From NCBI GenBank assembly GCA_963555705.1, contig OY743177.1, forward strand, positions 53,638,096-53,702,095: 64,000 bases of DNA, read 5' to 3'. Made by a program: the position numbers and the translations under genes. How positions within the stretch are numbered: the stretch's first letter is position 1; each line of letters starts with the position of its first letter. A model generated the notes under the pieces. It made no database searches and was not told where the DNA came from. It was given only the letters and a program-made list of their open reading frames with translations. Below are positions 11,070 to 22,780 of this stretch, in pieces. This stretch comes from Ligustrum vulgare (taxonomy: Eukaryota > Streptophyta > Magnoliopsida > Lamiales > Oleaceae).

Positions 11070-11714
11070 ATTATTCACCAGAAGTGAATTCAAAAATGAA
11101 TATCTAATTATTCACCAGAAGTGAATTCTAGATATTAGAAATGGATAATTTTTAATTATTCACTAGAAGTGAATCAATTCAATATTTTAAAAATGTAATC
11201 GATCAATTAGTAAAACATTGCTTGATATAGTATGTTATGACATTATAAATGAGCTATGATCAATTTATACAAAGCTCATCATTAAAGATATGTTTTCGAG
11301 ATTGCATCAATATACTTGTGAGATTCCATGAGTCGAATAAATGCAGGATGCATTTTTTTTTTCTTTAGTTGAGGTTCTGTCCCACATGGTTTTCTTAGCA
11401 AGGTTTTTAACGAGACAGCAGTTATGGGGAAGAATCATGCTGTACTCTTTTTTCCTTCATCCAGGTTTTGTCCTACGAGATTTTCCTGACAAAGTTTTAA
11501 CATGGTAGCATTTTAGAATTCCAAATTTCAGCTAATGATTTGTTTCATTTACCATTTGATGTCATTTCAAATAGTCAACTGAATGATTCACGATGATCAA
11601 TATCAGGGGGAGCAGCTGTACTATATTTCTTTCGCTCAAGTTTTATCCCACTGCATTTTCTTAGCAAGATTTTAATGAGGCAAGCTATTTCTTAATGGAT
11701 CATTCAAGGGGGGG
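11070..11714 (+). mobile_element. 3' internal end of a copia element (same family as 35184-39573)
   Basis: The block at 11370-11700 matches 38985-39300, which lies just inside the 3' LTR of the complete element further right. Both contain repeats of a pattern built on CTCTTTTTCCTT, GTTTTATCCCACTG and GCAAGRTTTTAAYGAGGCA. It ends in the polypurine tract AAGGGGGGG (11706-11714). Three small hairpins (ATTCAC, five-base loop, GTGAAT) occur at 11073, 11110 and 11158. No pol domain is recognised. Confidence 0.7.
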
Positions 11715-11801
11715 TGTTATAAAATATATATTTTATATATAATATAAATGACCATTATATCCCTTTAAATCTTAGGTTATTACGATTATGTAATTGTCCA
11801 C
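11715..11801 (+). repeat. Copia 3' LTR, left part
   Basis: Starts TGTTATAAAA after the polypurine tract and is cut by the hAT insertion after TTGTCCAC. It aligns with the LTRs at 35184 and 39312 (shared ATTACCATTATAT-like and ATTACGATT segments). Confidence 0.85.
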
Positions 11802-12495
11802 CAGGGCCGACCTTGGGCCTAAGCGGCCTAGGCAGCTGACTAAGGCCCCAAAATTATCAGGGCCCCCAAAAATTAATCAGTCTTTTTTTTTTTCTTTTTC
11901 TTTTTCTGTATAGGCCCAAAAGCCCAAACCCATTATAATTTCCTTTTGTTTTACATATATACATGTTCAAACATTTGCAGATTGCATGAATAATTCAAAA
12001 TAACATTTACCAAACCTTTCGGCTGAGGCGTTTCTTCTTCCCAGATTCCCCCCCCCCCCCAAATTTTCTTCATCAATAACGGCTTTCTTCTCTCGAAACA
12101 ATTTACAAAGCATTTTTATTTTTCTCACTTGAATAGTCTACCGTTAAAGCACTCAGGAGCCTCCTACCTCTATTAAATCTCTGTCTACACTTGGATCTCA
12201 GTAGAATTTCAATCGAAGTTTGAAGGTAAAAAACTTTTTCTTAATTATTTCGTTTATTCTTTTTTTTTTTTGGAATTTATTATAAATATTATTTTTTTTC
12301 TAATGGATTGGTGATTGATTAAGTCATTATGATTATTAATTGATTTGTCGATTTTTCCTCCATTTTCCCAATTCCCACATTGGGTTACTGTTTAGGCTTT
12401 ATCATCAGGTTGCGATTCTGTGTGACGATCTCTCGACTGTCGACTCTCATGCCCCCAAATCGAAGATTGAAGAACTAATCAGGTTCCATTGTTCC

Positions 12496-13099
12496 TGTTG
12501 ACCACAAAATTCGAATGGACCTTGGACCAACACGTCTCAGCTCCTCCCTCTTGAACACGTGGATCTCCTGCGCACTGTGACAAACAATCAGTTTGCAAAG
12601 GGGGCCGAGGTGGCTCCCGTTTGCACTCCGATTCCTAAGTCAGTACTCATTTTGGGCAAATATATGTTGGGTGCGGGAAATATAAATGTGTAGAAGAGAG
12701 AAAAGGGAGTGAGAGAAGTATAGAGTTAAGAGTGAGAAATTGCGAACCCCCATTTTGGAGATAATTGGGCTTTATTTATAGGGGGACTTTTTGCCTTGGA
12801 TCACGACACGTGGCATACTTTACACTTGTCATCACCCTAGCTTACGGATGTGACATTCTTGCTTTCCAACCGCAATCATTGCTACATTTCGTAGGGGATG
12901 GGCGCCTGTCACGTCTGGGTAAAGGCAGTGTCCCATCACTGACTCCATCTCTCTCTTCTGGTCAACGCCATAAAGCGCCCCGGCTGAGTATAAAGCACAT
13001 CGGCTGGGCGTTAACCAGGTCGGCTAAAGAGGTTTGCTTGACATACCACCTCGGCATTCATCTCAAGGTGATATTCCAGGCCTCAACTGTGGGTCAAGG
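12496..13099 (-). repeat. Left LTR (3' LTR) of the Tat element, first part
   Basis: Aligns with the right LTR from TGTTGACCAC onward. On the minus strand a TATA box CTATAAATAAAG lies at 12769-12780. It is cut after CAAGG (13095-13099), the TSD of the Tekay element. Confidence 0.88.
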
Positions 13100-14414
13100 T
13101 ATAACACCCGCACTTAATTTTTGGGTTTAACCTCAAGAAATTGTAAATTTAGGGACTTAATTGGATGTTAAAATTTATTTAGACCTTAATCATGACAAAT
13201 TATTTTATTGTTGAAATTAAGAAAATATATGCAAGCATGAGAGGTTCCATTATACGTAATCATGAAGAGCATAATATTTGTATAAATATGGAAAAGTATA
13301 TGAATGGTTGATAAGATTCCATTATATGTAATCATGAAGAGCATAATATTTGTATAAATATGGAAAAGTATATGAATGGTTGATAAGATTCCATTATATG
13401 TAATCATGAAGAGCATAATATTTGTATAAATATGGAAAAGTATATGAATGGTTGATAAGACTCCATTATATGTAATCATGAAGAGCATAATATTTGTATA
13501 AATATGGAAAAGTATATGAATGGTTAATAAGACTCCATTATATGTAATCATGAAGAGCATAATATTTGTATAAATATGGAAAAGTATATGAATGGTGCTT
13601 TACTTTAAGAAAAGGATGTGTTAAATTTAATAGAATTGAATGATGATGTTTACATTATGCCAACTTTACACATCTATATAAATCCATCTCTTTTACACAC
13701 AACTCTACGCATATACACTTATTTCCAATCTCTTGACAAAATCCACAAGTAAGAGAAATTCAAGGTGGTCAAGAAAGTTTTGGTCCATTTACTACTACAC
13801 TTCATTTTAATCTTTTAAACGGTAAGTATATCTTATGTTTTTATGAAAAGAAAGTATGTTTTCTATGTTTTGGATTATACTGTGAAGTCAATTTCAAGAA
13901 ATTGTTATGGGTTCCACATGATATGATATGATATGTTTATGACTATGCTAAGGGACCGGAGTTTAGTAGCGCTACACATAAGAATTTTTACCACTTATGT
14001 TCGGTAAAATCCTTGTGTCTCCTTATGTTAATTATGATCCTTATGTTATTCATGAAAATTGTTTTTTTTTTTATATGCTTACTGAGGTTTTTTATAAATC
14101 TCATTCCACGATATTTCTTCCTTTCAGAAAATTGATGATTCGAGGTTGTCAACATGGAAGTGGCAAAATAAAGTGGCCAAGATTGATGAGATTATTGGAT
14201 TGAACACTTTAAATTTTCTATGTTTTGATATTATTTTTATGAAAAAAAACAATATTCACTATTTTAATTCCGCAATTAAATTATGACTTTGGAAGTCGCA
14301 CTCTATTAATTCAGTTATGAAATAAATTCTTATTATATTACTATTTAGGTCTCGATAATATGATATGAGTCATTAATAGTGGCACTCGAATGGTCGAGAA
14401 TTCGGGTCGTCACA
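13100..14414 (+). repeat. 5' LTR of the Tekay element
   Basis: Begins TATAACACCC and ends GGGTCGTCACA two bases before the PBS. Contains five copies of a 72-bp tandem repeat (13246-13600), a TATA box CTATATAAAT (13674-13683) and, downstream, a consensus donor ACG|GTAAGT at 13821. Confidence 0.93.
13246..13600. repeat. 72-bp minisatellite in the Tekay 5' LTR
   Basis: Five head-to-tail copies built around ATCATGAAGAGCATAATA; anchors occur at 13261, 13333, 13405, 13477 and 13549. Because 72 is a multiple of three it gives a repetitive ORF on the minus strand, which is not a gene. It sits just upstream of the TATA box, where enhancer repeats would lie. Confidence 0.92.
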
Positions 14415-14416
14415 GT

Positions 14417-14428
14417 TGGTATCAGAGC
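14417..14428 (+). other. Primer-binding site (initiator tRNA-Met)
   Basis: TGGTATCAGAGC, complementary to the 3' end of plant initiator tRNA-Met, two bases after the LTR. A splice-donor-like AAAAG|GTATGT follows at 14433. Confidence 0.93.
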
Positions 14429-14631
14429 AAAAGGTATGTTTTCCTGTATACTCTTTAAATCATTTCAAAATATTTCTACAAGAAATGTTATTGCAATTAA
14501 TCTATTTTAATTGCAGTTAAAGTAATTAATTTTCTTCATATTTTACATGTGTTTAAAATAAAATAAAATAAAATAAAAAAATATTATTATTATAATATTC
14601 ATTTTCTGTTCACGACAGCACGTAACATGGA

Positions 14632-14718
14632 GCACTGTTCACGCAGTGAACAGTGACCGAAGCAATGTTCACGTGAACAGTGAACAGTGCGTGGTCACTG
14701 TTCAAATGAACAGTGAAT
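14632..14718 (+). other. GTTCAC/GTGAAC inverted-repeat cluster in the leader
   Basis: Many copies of ACTGTTCA and its complement TGAACAGT lie within 90 bases, including a perfect 12-bp palindrome GTTCACGTGAAC (14667-14678). The transcript could form stacked hairpins; a role in genomic RNA dimerisation or packaging is inferred from the position between PBS and gag. Confidence 0.6.
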
Positions 14719-15590
14719 GCGTCACTTAAAAAAAAAAAAATTTATAAGTAAGATTTTGATCTAATCACTTATGCAAATTCTATTTTGATTACCAAATTAT
14801 TTTATTTGGTAATTGGGCTCAATCTTGTATGAAAATTTAAATTGGGCTAAGTAAATTACTATGTGTATTATTATTGTATCAATTTGGTCAATCTCATGTA
14901 AAGATCCAAAATGGTTAATGAATATTTTCTAAGAAATAGACCATTATTTAATTATGAAAAATGTGACTCATCAATCCCCTACGCCACCTTCCATGTCTTG
15001 ACTCTTCGAATCAGGTATGTTATATGTTTTGCTAGTCATTTACGATTTTATGGAGGGAAAAAAAAAAAAATTTACCTTGAGACTTTACATGTTATATATG
15101 ATTTGTAGTATAAATTGATAGAAGTCTCAATTTTAATTCCAACGTAGAATCTGAGACATAGAAGATACATATTGGAATTTTGGTACATGTTAAGCTTAGG
15201 AAGATTGACCCAATTTGATATTAAGTTAGTTGAAAAAAAAAAAAAAAAAAAAAGGGTAAGGGATAATAAACAAAAATTTATTTAATGAATCCGTACGATA
15301 ATTCATCCCTTTATCACTACCTTTGTGTAAAAACAAGGGAAAAACTGTGGATGGTTATTAGTACTTCCTCTTCAAGCTTACTTCGTCTTCAAGTTCCAAC
15401 TAACAGTTCGATAATTTATCCCTTTATCACTACCTTTGCGTAAAAGCAAGGAAAAACTGTGGATAATTATTTGCACCACTCTTTAAATTTCAAATTCTGA
15501 AAATTTCACTCCTCAAAATTTATAATTATTCTAATGAAACTATAAAAAAAAAATAAAAAAAAAAATAATTATGCTTCCTATTTTTGCTAG

Positions 15591-16097
15591 ATGGTGAGTG
15601 GACAAAGTCAAACAACCCGAACTGATAGGTGCAATCATTTTACTTGGTTGCATAGAAATTACAAGAGAAACCCTAACCATGGTTTGCCACAACATTTGGA
15701 TGCTATGGAAAAGATTTACCGAGGGGCAAGGGCAAATGGATACCAATTTCATCGAGACGAAATTGTGTATCATCTAGATCGAACTCTCACTCCTTATTGG
15801 AGGAAATTCATCAAAAGAATTGAAGAGACATTCGACTACCAAACCTCCCCAAATATATTACTACGATGCATGAGGGAAAGGTGGAAGGTAAATCGTGAAG
15901 ACCTTTATGACATCAATAGGGCGCCAGGCTACGAACAAAATCCAAGCAATGTCCTACCAATACCTGAAGTTAATTACGAGGGACTATATGTTGAAGATGA
16001 ACCAAATGAGGAGTATAGCCCAGCGTCGTATTCCGCAATTGACCCAAGGCAAAATCCCGAGGGAAATCAACATGAGGGTGCTGATAGGAACTATTAG
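15591..16097 (+). CDS. Extra ORF upstream of gag in the Tekay element, unknown function
   Basis: A 168-codon ORF starts at ATG 15591, right after an acceptor-like pyrimidine stretch ending GCTAG, and ends TAG at 16095-16097, 190 bases before gag. The protein has a basic N-terminal half (HFTWLHRNYKRNPNHG, YWRKFIKRIEETFDY), a CMRERWKVNRED segment and an acidic Pro/Asn-rich tail. No zinc finger, membrane segment or protease motif is visible and I do not recognise a family. Its ATG is fused to a consensus donor (ATG|GTGAGT), so splicing could join the start to a downstream acceptor near gag. Standard Tekay elements have one gag-pol ORF, so this is an additional gene. Confidence 0.6.
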   Translation: MVSGQSQTTRTDRCNHFTWLHRNYKRNPNHGLPQHLDAMEKIYRGARANGYQFHRDEIVYHLDRTLTPYWRKFIKRIEETFDYQTSPNILLRCMRERWKVNREDLYDINRAPGYEQNPSNVLPIPEVNYEGLYVEDEPNEEYSPASYSAIDPRQNPEGNQHEGADRNY

Positions 16098-16287
16098 TTG
16101 ACAATAAATTTTTGCCTTTTTAATTATGAACCCCATTAAGTTTTAGTATGTTTGGACACTGGGTATGCCTGGTAGTCCATTATGTATGTTAACTTATGAA
16201 TGTTTATGAATAAAACATGTTATTTCTTTAAGTTCTTGCTTTTAAGTTGACTTCTTTCTAAATAGTCACCATTGTTTAATTAAGGCT

Positions 16288-19200
16288 ATGGCACCATCAA
16301 GACGCGGAAGGACTAACAACAGCAATAACCAAACCCAAGAGCCCCCACAACCTATTCAACCACAACCTATTGCAGTTGACCCACAGTTTGCTCAGCAATT
16401 TCTTTCTATGATGCAAACTTTTGTGCAAACTACTGCACCACCACCGGCACCTACTCAACAGCCAACCCCAACGCCACCACCTTCTCCGACACCTCCTCAA
16501 CCAGAGCAACAACAGGAAGTTGTGCCCGACACTAGGACCACTATCGCTGTTGTTGAGCAATTCAGGAAACAGCAACCCCCTATCTTCTATGGCAGTACGG
16601 ATCCCTTGGAAGCGGAGGATTGGCTAGTAGGAATGGAGAGGATTTTCGAACTCATTGACTGCCCGAACCCTAGAAGGGTGATCTGTGCAACCTTTATGCT
16701 ACGTAAAGGAGCTAGACGTTGGTGGGACACCACTGTTAGATCAAGGGCTCCTGGTCATGTTTGGATGTGGGATGAATTCAAGGAGGTATTTTTGAAAAAA
16801 TACTACCCCACGAACATTCGAAATCGGAAGGAAGCTGAATTTCTCACTTTGACTCAGGGATCGATGTCCTTGATCGAATACGAGCAGAAGTTTGATGAGT
16901 TGGCTCATTACGCTCCTGAATTTGTGGATACGGAAGAGAAAAAGGCAAGACGTTTCGAGCAAGGTTTGAGGGATGACTTGAGACGGACTGTTATTGTGCT
17001 CCAGCTTGAAAGTTACCATGATGTGTTGGCAAGGGCACAACTGGCAGATTTCAAAAATCGCACTAGAGAGGAAGATAAGCATCATGGTGAACAGCCAGAA
17101 AAGCAAAAGTGGGTTGATAACAAACAGCCAGAGAAGCGAAAGTGGATGGATAACAAGGGCAAAGGAAAACAGAATTTTTCCAAGAAAGGAAGAGGAGATT
17201 CGACACAAGGCAGCAACAAGAGCTACCCACGCTGTGAAAAATGCCAGAAGCATCATCTGGGAACTTGTCTTATGGGGACAAATTCATGTTTTCGGTGTGG
17301 AGAACAAGGACACATGGCTCAATATTGTCTTAAGTATAGTCAGCCAGGAAACAACCAGCAAAAGCCACAGGGTAACAATCAGCAGAGGCCTCATGGAAAC
17401 AATCAACAGAGAAATAATCACAATAAACAAGGCAATGCATCCGGAGGACAGGCTAGGGTTTATGTATTGGGAGGACAAGATGAGGATCAGAATCGAAATG
17501 TCCTGGCAGGTAAAGTCCTCATATCCAACTTACAAGCATATATATTAATTGATTCGGGTGCCACCCACTCATTTATATCCCCTAAATTTGTAAGTAAACT
17601 GAATGTTATGGTCGAACATACACAATTCCCTTTAGAAGTGACGATGCCCAATAGAGATGTGTTGAATACTGATTGTATAACTAGGATGGCTAAGGTAGAA
17701 ATTGATGGTAGATCACTGGAGATGGAGTTATATTTACTAGATATAGACGAATTCGATGTAATTCTTGGAATGGACTGGCTATCCAAGAACCACGCATTAA
17801 TTCGTTGCTTTGAGAAAGAAGTAATTTTCCAAAGACCAGGAGAAGAAGAATTTCGACTATCTGTAGCTGGATGTGGACCGTTATCTCGCATCGTTTATGC
17901 ATTGAAAGCACGACAAGCCTTATCATTAGAAGACACAACGGGTTTTCTGATGTCTGTAATAAGTAAGGACGAGAACAACAGACCAACAATTAACAATGTT
18001 AAAGTTGTATGTGAATATCTGGAAGTCTTCCCCGAGGAATTACCTGGCATACCACCAGAACGAGAGGTAGAATTCACAATTGACCTCATTCCCGGCTCAG
18101 CGCCAATCTCCAAAGCTCCGTATAGAATGGCGCCTAAAGAATTACAAGAATTGAAGACACAGATAGAAGGGCTATTGGAAATGGGTTTCATTCGGCCTAG
18201 TGTATCACCATGGGGGGCGCCAGTGTTATTTGTTAAGAAAAAGGATGGATCGATGAGAATGTGCATTGATTATAGAGAATTGAATCGGATCACTATAAAA
18301 AATAAGTATCCCCTTCCCAGGATTGAAGATTTACTTGATCAGCTCCGAGGTGCAACGGTATTTTCCAAGATTGACTTAAGGTCTGGTTACCATCAGTTGA
18401 GAGTCAAAGCTAGTGATGTCTCCAAGACAGCATTTAGAACTCGGTATGGACACTACGAGTTCTTGGTTATGCCTTTTGGGCTAACTAATGCTCCTGGGGT
18501 TTTTATGGATTTAATGAACCGCATTTTCCATGATTACCTGGATCAATTTGTTATCGTGTTCATCGACGATATCCTAATCTATTCTAGAAGTAAAGAAGAT
18601 CACGAGGACCACTTAAAGATCATTTTAGGGATTTTGCAGAGGGAGAAACTCTACGCCAAATTCAAAAAGTGTGAGTTTTGGCTAGAACGAGTAGCATTCC
18701 TTGGTCATGTTGTCACATCACGAGGGATAGAGGTGGATCCTAGTAAAGTAGAGGCAGTGTTGAATTGGCAAAGACCAACCAATGTAGGAGAAATTCGTAG
18801 TTTCTTGGGTTTAGCAGGATACTATCGGAGGTTCATAGAGGGATTCTCCAAAATATCGGGACCTCTTACACAACTAACTCGCAAGAATGCGATGTTTGAT
18901 TGGACAGAGGATTGTGAGCTAAGTTTCAAGAAGTTAAAGCAGAAGTTGGTGAATGCGCCAGTACTAACCATACCCACTGGGTCAGATGGTTTTGTGATTT
19001 TTAGTGATGCTTCAAAGCAAGGTCTGGGATGTGTCTTAATGCAACACGGTAAAGTGGTCGCCTATGCATCAAGACAATTAAAGATACATGAAAAGAACTA
19101 CCCCACGCATGATCTAGAACTTGCCGCCGTGGTCCATGCACTAAAGATTTGGAGACACTACCTTTATGGAGGCAAGTGTGACATTTATACGGACCATAAA

Positions 19201-20943
19201 AGCCTCAAATATATCTTCACTCAGAAAGAGTTGAACATGAGGCAAAGAAGATGGCTAGAGTTAGTTAAAGACTATGATTGTGAAATTCATTATCACCCCG
19301 GCAAAGCAAATGTAGTAGCTGATGCCTTAAGTCGTAAAGTTACAAGTCAGTTAGCCATGTTGACAATGCAAGAACCATTATGGAGAGAATTTGAGAAATT
19401 GAATCTTGAAGTTGTCACCACTCAGCCAGGTGTGGTCGCTCGAGTCGCAGTTATGTCGATCCGACCCACACTTCGTGATAGAATTAAGGGTCATCAAAAG
19501 GGTGATCAATCCTTTGAGCATATCAAGTCTGAGATTAACTCAGATAAACGAAGGGATTTCACTATTTCTGAAGATAAAGCATTATACTACCAAGGACGCC
19601 TATGTGTACCTAATTTTGAGGAACTAAAAAGAGAGATTCTAGAAGAGGCTCACTCATCTCCTTATTCAGTACACCCAGGAGGCACAAAGATGTATAATGA
19701 CTTGAAAGCAGTATTTTGGTGGGAAGGTATGAAGAGGGATATAGCTGAATACGTCAGAAAGTGTTTAGTGTGTCAGCAAGTGAAAGCCGAACACCAACGA
19801 CCATCAGGGTTACTTGAACCATTGGAAGTCCCAGAATGGAAGTGGGAGCACATAACGATGGACTTTGTGATTGGTTTTCCAAGATCAGGGAAAGGCAATG
19901 AAGCAATTTGGGTCATAGTAGATCGACTCACCAAATCCGCTCATTTCCTGCCAGTTCGGATGACGTTCACTATGGATCAATTTGCGCAACTTTATGTGAA
20001 TGAAATAGTAAGGTTACATGGTGTACCCGTTTCTATAGTATCTGATAGAGATTCAAGGTTCACATCAAACTTTTGGAAAAGTTTACACAAATCTATGGGA
20101 ACTAAGCTAAAGTTTAGCACGGCCTTCCACCCTCAAACGGATGGTCAATCTGAGCGAACAATCCAAACATTAGAGGATATGCTTCGTACATGTATCCTCG
20201 AGTTTGGTGGACAATGGGAGAAACATTTACCTTTAGTCGAGTTCTCATATAATAACAGTTACCACACTTCAATTGACATGGCGCCATATGAAGCATTGTA
20301 TGGAAGAAAGTGTAGGTCACCAGTTCATTGGGATGAAGTCGGGGAGAGGAAGATTTTGGGGCCAGAAATTATTGAACAGACAATGCATGCAATTGAGAAA
20401 ATTCGCGCCAGTATGAAAATTGCACAAGATAGACAAAAGAGTTATGCAGATAAAAGGAGAAAAGGCCTAGAATTTTCAGTTGGTGATAAAGTGTTCCTCA
20501 AAGTAGCACCGATGAAAGGAGTGATACGGTTTGGAAAGAAGGGTAAATTACGACCAAGATTTATTGGCCCGTTCGAGATCTTGCAACGGATAGGAAATGT
20601 TGCTTATCAATTGGCATTACCTCCAGAACTCTCAGCTGTGCATAACATATTTCATGTGTCAATGCTTAGAAAGTACGTCCCTGACCAAAGCCATGTTATC
20701 AACCACCAGTCTATAGAATTACAACGAGGTTTGACCTATGAGGAAGTACCAATAAGAATCGTGGAACAGACATGTAAACCCCTCAGGAATAAAGTGATTT
20801 CACTAGTAAAAGTACAGTGGAAAAATCACTCTATGGAAGAGACCACGTGGGAGCGAGAGATTGAAATGCGAGACAAGTACCCACAACTTTTCGATGATTT
20901 TCAAGGTAAATTTCGGGGACGAAATTTAATTTTAGGAGGGTAG
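16288..20943 (+). CDS. gag-pol: Tekay gag-pol polyprotein, intact
   Basis: One uninterrupted 1551-codon ORF. Residues 1-80 are Pro/Gln-rich; 85-260 are the retrotransposon Gag capsid ([27 protein letters not shown]-like, RFEQGLR). The CCHC knuckle [14 protein letters not shown] is at about 334-347, with another Cys-rich patch near 316. Protease has the active site [10 protein letters not shown] (about 420). RT spans about 610-790 with [22 protein letters not shown] and FIDDILIYS. RNase H starts near 905 ([10 protein letters not shown]). Integrase has the HHCC finger ([12 protein letters not shown]...CLVCQQVK), then [20 protein letters not shown] and GQSERTIQ for D,D-E. The C terminus ([29 protein letters not shown]) is a chromodomain-like tail. 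Gag and Pol are fused without frameshift. All catalytic residues I can check are present. Confidence 0.95.
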   Translation: MAPSRRGRTNNSNNQTQEPPQPIQPQPIAVDPQFAQQFLSMMQTFVQTTAPPPAPTQQPTPTPPPSPTPPQPEQQQEVVPDTRTTIAVVEQFRKQQPPIFYGSTDPLEAEDWLVGMERIFELIDCPNPRRVICATFMLRKGARRWWDTTVRSRAPGHVWMWDEFKEVFLKKYYPTNIRNRKEAEFLTLTQGSMSLIEYEQKFDELAHYAPEFVDTEEKKARRFEQGLRDDLRRTVIVLQLESYHDVLARAQLADFKNRTREEDKHHGEQPEKQKWVDNKQPEKRKWMDNKGKGKQNFSKKGRGDSTQGSNKSYPRCEKCQKHHLGTCLMGTNSCFRCGEQGHMAQYCLKYSQPGNNQQKPQGNNQQRPHGNNQQRNNHNKQGNASGGQARVYVLGGQDEDQNRNVLAGKVLISNLQAYILIDSGATHSFISPKFVSKLNVMVEHTQFPLEVTMPNRDVLNTDCITRMAKVEIDGRSLEMELYLLDIDEFDVILGMDWLSKNHALIRCFEKEVIFQRPGEEEFRLSVAGCGPLSRIVYALKARQALSLEDTTGFLMSVISKDENNRPTINNVKVVCEYLEVFPEELPGIPPEREVEFTIDLIPGSAPISKAPYRMAPKELQELKTQIEGLLEMGFIRPSVSPWGAPVLFVKKKDGSMRMCIDYRELNRITIKNKYPLPRIEDLLDQLRGATVFSKIDLRSGYHQLRVKASDVSKTAFRTRYGHYEFLVMPFGLTNAPGVFMDLMNRIFHDYLDQFVIVFIDDILIYSRSKEDHEDHLKIILGILQREKLYAKFKKCEFWLERVAFLGHVVTSRGIEVDPSKVEAVLNWQRPTNVGEIRSFLGLAGYYRRFIEGFSKISGPLTQLTRKNAMFDWTEDCELSFKKLKQKLVNAPVLTIPTGSDGFVIFSDASKQGLGCVLMQHGKVVAYASRQLKIHEKNYPTHDLELAAVVHALKIWRHYLYGGKCDIYTDHKSLKYIFTQKELNMRQRRWLELVKDYDCEIHYHPGKANVVADALSRKVTSQLAMLTMQEPLWREFEKLNLEVVTTQPGVVARVAVMSIRPTLRDRIKGHQKGDQSFEHIKSEINSDKRRDFTISEDKALYYQGRLCVPNFEELKREILEEAHSSPYSVHPGGTKMYNDLKAVFWWEGMKRDIAEYVRKCLVCQQVKAEHQRPSGLLEPLEVPEWKWEHITMDFVIGFPRSGKGNEAIWVIVDRLTKSAHFLPVRMTFTMDQFAQLYVNEIVRLHGVPVSIVSDRDSRFTSNFWKSLHKSMGTKLKFSTAFHPQTDGQSERTIQTLEDMLRTCILEFGGQWEKHLPLVEFSYNNSYHTSIDMAPYEALYGRKCRSPVHWDEVGERKILGPEIIEQTMHAIEKIRASMKIAQDRQKSYADKRRKGLEFSVGDKVFLKVAPMKGVIRFGKKGKLRPRFIGPFEILQRIGNVAYQLALPPELSAVHNIFHVSMLRKYVPDQSHVINHQSIELQRGLTYEEVPIRIVEQTCKPLRNKVISLVKVQWKNHSMEETTWEREIEMRDKYPQLFDDFQGKFRGRNLILGG
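20934..20940 (+). other. Polypurine tract of the Tekay element
   Basis: AGGAGGG overlaps the last codons of pol, five bases before the 3' LTR. Confidence 0.85.
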
Positions 20944-20945
20944 AT

Positions 20946-22260
20946 TATAACACCCGCACTTAATTTTTGGGTTTAACCTCAAGAAATTGTAAATTTAGGG
21001 ACTTAATTGGATGTTAAAATTTATTTAGACCTTAATCATGACAAATTATTTTATTGTTGAAATTAAGAAAATATATGCAAGCATGAGAGGTTCCATTATA
21101 CGTAATCATGAAGAGCATAATATTTGTATAAATATGGAAAAGTATATGAATGGTTGATAAGATTCCATTATATGTAATCATGAAGAGCATAATATTTGTA
21201 TAAATATGGAAAAGTATATGAATGGTTGATAAGATTCCATTATATGTAATCATGAAGAGCATAATATTTGTATAAATATGGAAAAGTATATGAATGGTTG
21301 ATAAGACTCCATTATATGTAATCATGAAGAGCATAATATTTGTATAAATATGGAAAAGTATATGAATGGTTAATAAGACTCCATTATATGTAATCATGAA
21401 GAGCATAATATTTGTATAAATATGGAAAAGTATATGAATGGTGCTTTACTTTAAGAAAAGGATGTGTTAAAATTAATAGAATTGAATGATGATGTTTACA
21501 TTATGCCAACTTTACACATCTATATAAATCCATCTCTTTTACACACAACTCTACGCATATACACTTATTTCCAATCTCTTGACAAAATCCACAAGTAAGA
21601 GAAATTCAAGGTGGTCAAGAAAGTTTTGGTCCATTTACTACTACACTTCATTTTAATCTTTTAAACGGTAAGTATATCTTATGTTTTTATGAAAAGAAAG
21701 TATGTTTTCTATGTTTTGGATTATACTGTGAAGTCAATTTCAAGAAATTGTTATGGGTTCCACATGATATGATATGATATGTTTATGACTATGCTAAGGG
21801 ACCGGAGTTTAGTAGCGCTACACATAAGAATTTTTACCACTTATGTTCGGTAAAATCCTTGTGTCTCCTTATGTTAATTATGATCCTTATGTTATTCATG
21901 AAAATTGTTTTTTTTTTTATATGCTTACTGAGGTTTTTTATAAATCTCATTCCACGATATTTCTTCCTTTCAGAAAATTGATGATTCGAGGTTGTCAACA
22001 TGGAAGTGGCAAAATAAAGTGGCCAAGATTGATGAGATTATTGGATTGAACACTTTAAATTTTCTATGTTTTGATATTATTTTTATGAAAAAAAACAATA
22101 TTCACTATTTTAATTCCGCAATTAAATTATGACTTTGGAAGTCGCACTCTATTAATTCAGTTATGAAATAAATTCTTATTATATTACTATTTAGGTCTCG
22201 ATAATATGATATGAGTCATTAATAGTGGCACTCGAATGGTCGAGAATTCGGGTCGTCACA
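20946..22260 (+). repeat. 3' LTR of the Tekay element
   Basis: Same length and almost identical to the 5' LTR, including five 72-bp repeats (21092-21446) and the TATA box at 21520-21529. Ends GTCGTCACA, followed by TSD CAAGG. Confidence 0.94.
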
Positions 22261-22332
22261 CAAGGTCCATTGGGCCACTATTGGGCCTTCGCTGGTGGAT
22301 CACTGTACCTTTCTTTGGGCCCGGAGTCAACA
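22261..22332 (-). repeat. Left LTR of the Tat element, second part
   Basis: Starts with the duplicated CAAGG, matches the end of the right LTR (31068-31138) and finishes GGAGTCAACA. Combined LTR length is about 671 bp. Confidence 0.88.
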
Positions 22333-22397
22333 CTAGTCTCTCAAATCCGAAGGGATCATTCATGGTCGTGTAGGATTTGCCATGATTTCACAGCATT

Positions 22398-22428
<31 letters not shown>

Positions 22429-22770
22429 AGGGATTCAATAATGAAATTCCTTAGGTAAGGCTCGGATCCATATCATAGCCGACCTTCTGCCTCGGATTTT
22501 CTCTCCCTACTGGCCAGGATCATACCAGCGCATTTCCTAGGCGACGCATTCAATCCGGAGGAGCTATCGGTATTTATTTCCAAGAAATATATATATAAAA
22601 TGGGAGGGGGCAGCATTTCGAAGCGCGTGGCATGCACTATGGTAGCTGAACGGTTTTTATCCCTCCCTTTGATGGCTGGCGCTTTGATTAGCTCATTTTC
22701 CAAGAAGCATGGGTTACCCACATTAATCACGCGGCTCACGAAGTTCAAGGAATCTAGACCGTTATGATGC
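22333..22770. other. Tat spacer next to the left LTR
   Basis: Contains a T24-like homopolymer near 22400 and otherwise no gene; in element orientation it lies between the antisense gene promoter and the 3' LTR. The minus-strand purines AGAGACTAG beside the LTR (22333-22345) are the polypurine-tract position. Confidence 0.5.
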
Positions 22771-22780
22771 CTATAAATCC
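22771..22780 (+). promoter_or_regulatory. TATA box of the Tat antisense gene
   Basis: CTATAAATCC lies about 360 bp before the first long open exon and is followed by a pyrimidine-rich leader. It faces the opposite way to gag-pol of the host element. Confidence 0.55.

Larger units (their letters stand above)
13100..22260 (+). mobile_element. Complete young Ty3/gypsy chromovirus (Tekay/Del type)
   Basis: Two LTRs of identical length (1315 bp) flank PBS, leader, an extra ORF, a single gag-pol ORF and a polypurine tract. TSD CAAGG is at 13095-13099 and 22261-22265. By eye the LTRs differ at about one site (AAATTT against AAAATT near 13625/21471), so insertion is recent. The chromodomain-like C terminus and domain order protease-RT-RNase H-integrase place it in the Tekay/Del chromoviruses. 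Unusually the LTR begins TATAACA rather than TG. It looks structurally competent. Confidence 0.93.

Noticed and set aside
12765..13130. 121-codon ORF and its longer twin at 30737-31222
   Set aside because: Fortuitous open frame within the Tat LTR; both are LTR copies and the frame is antisense to the element's transcription.
13186..13560. 124-codon minus ORF (and its twin at 21032-21406)
   Set aside because: It is produced by the 72-bp LTR repeat, whose length is a multiple of three; low-complexity and present identically in both LTRs.
14417..14490. tRNA-like signal near TGGTATCAGAGC
   Set aside because: It is only the primer-binding site complementary to the tRNA 3' end, with no tRNA body.
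16741..17256. 171-codon minus ORF across gag
   Set aside because: Antisense shadow of the intact Tekay gag-pol frame.
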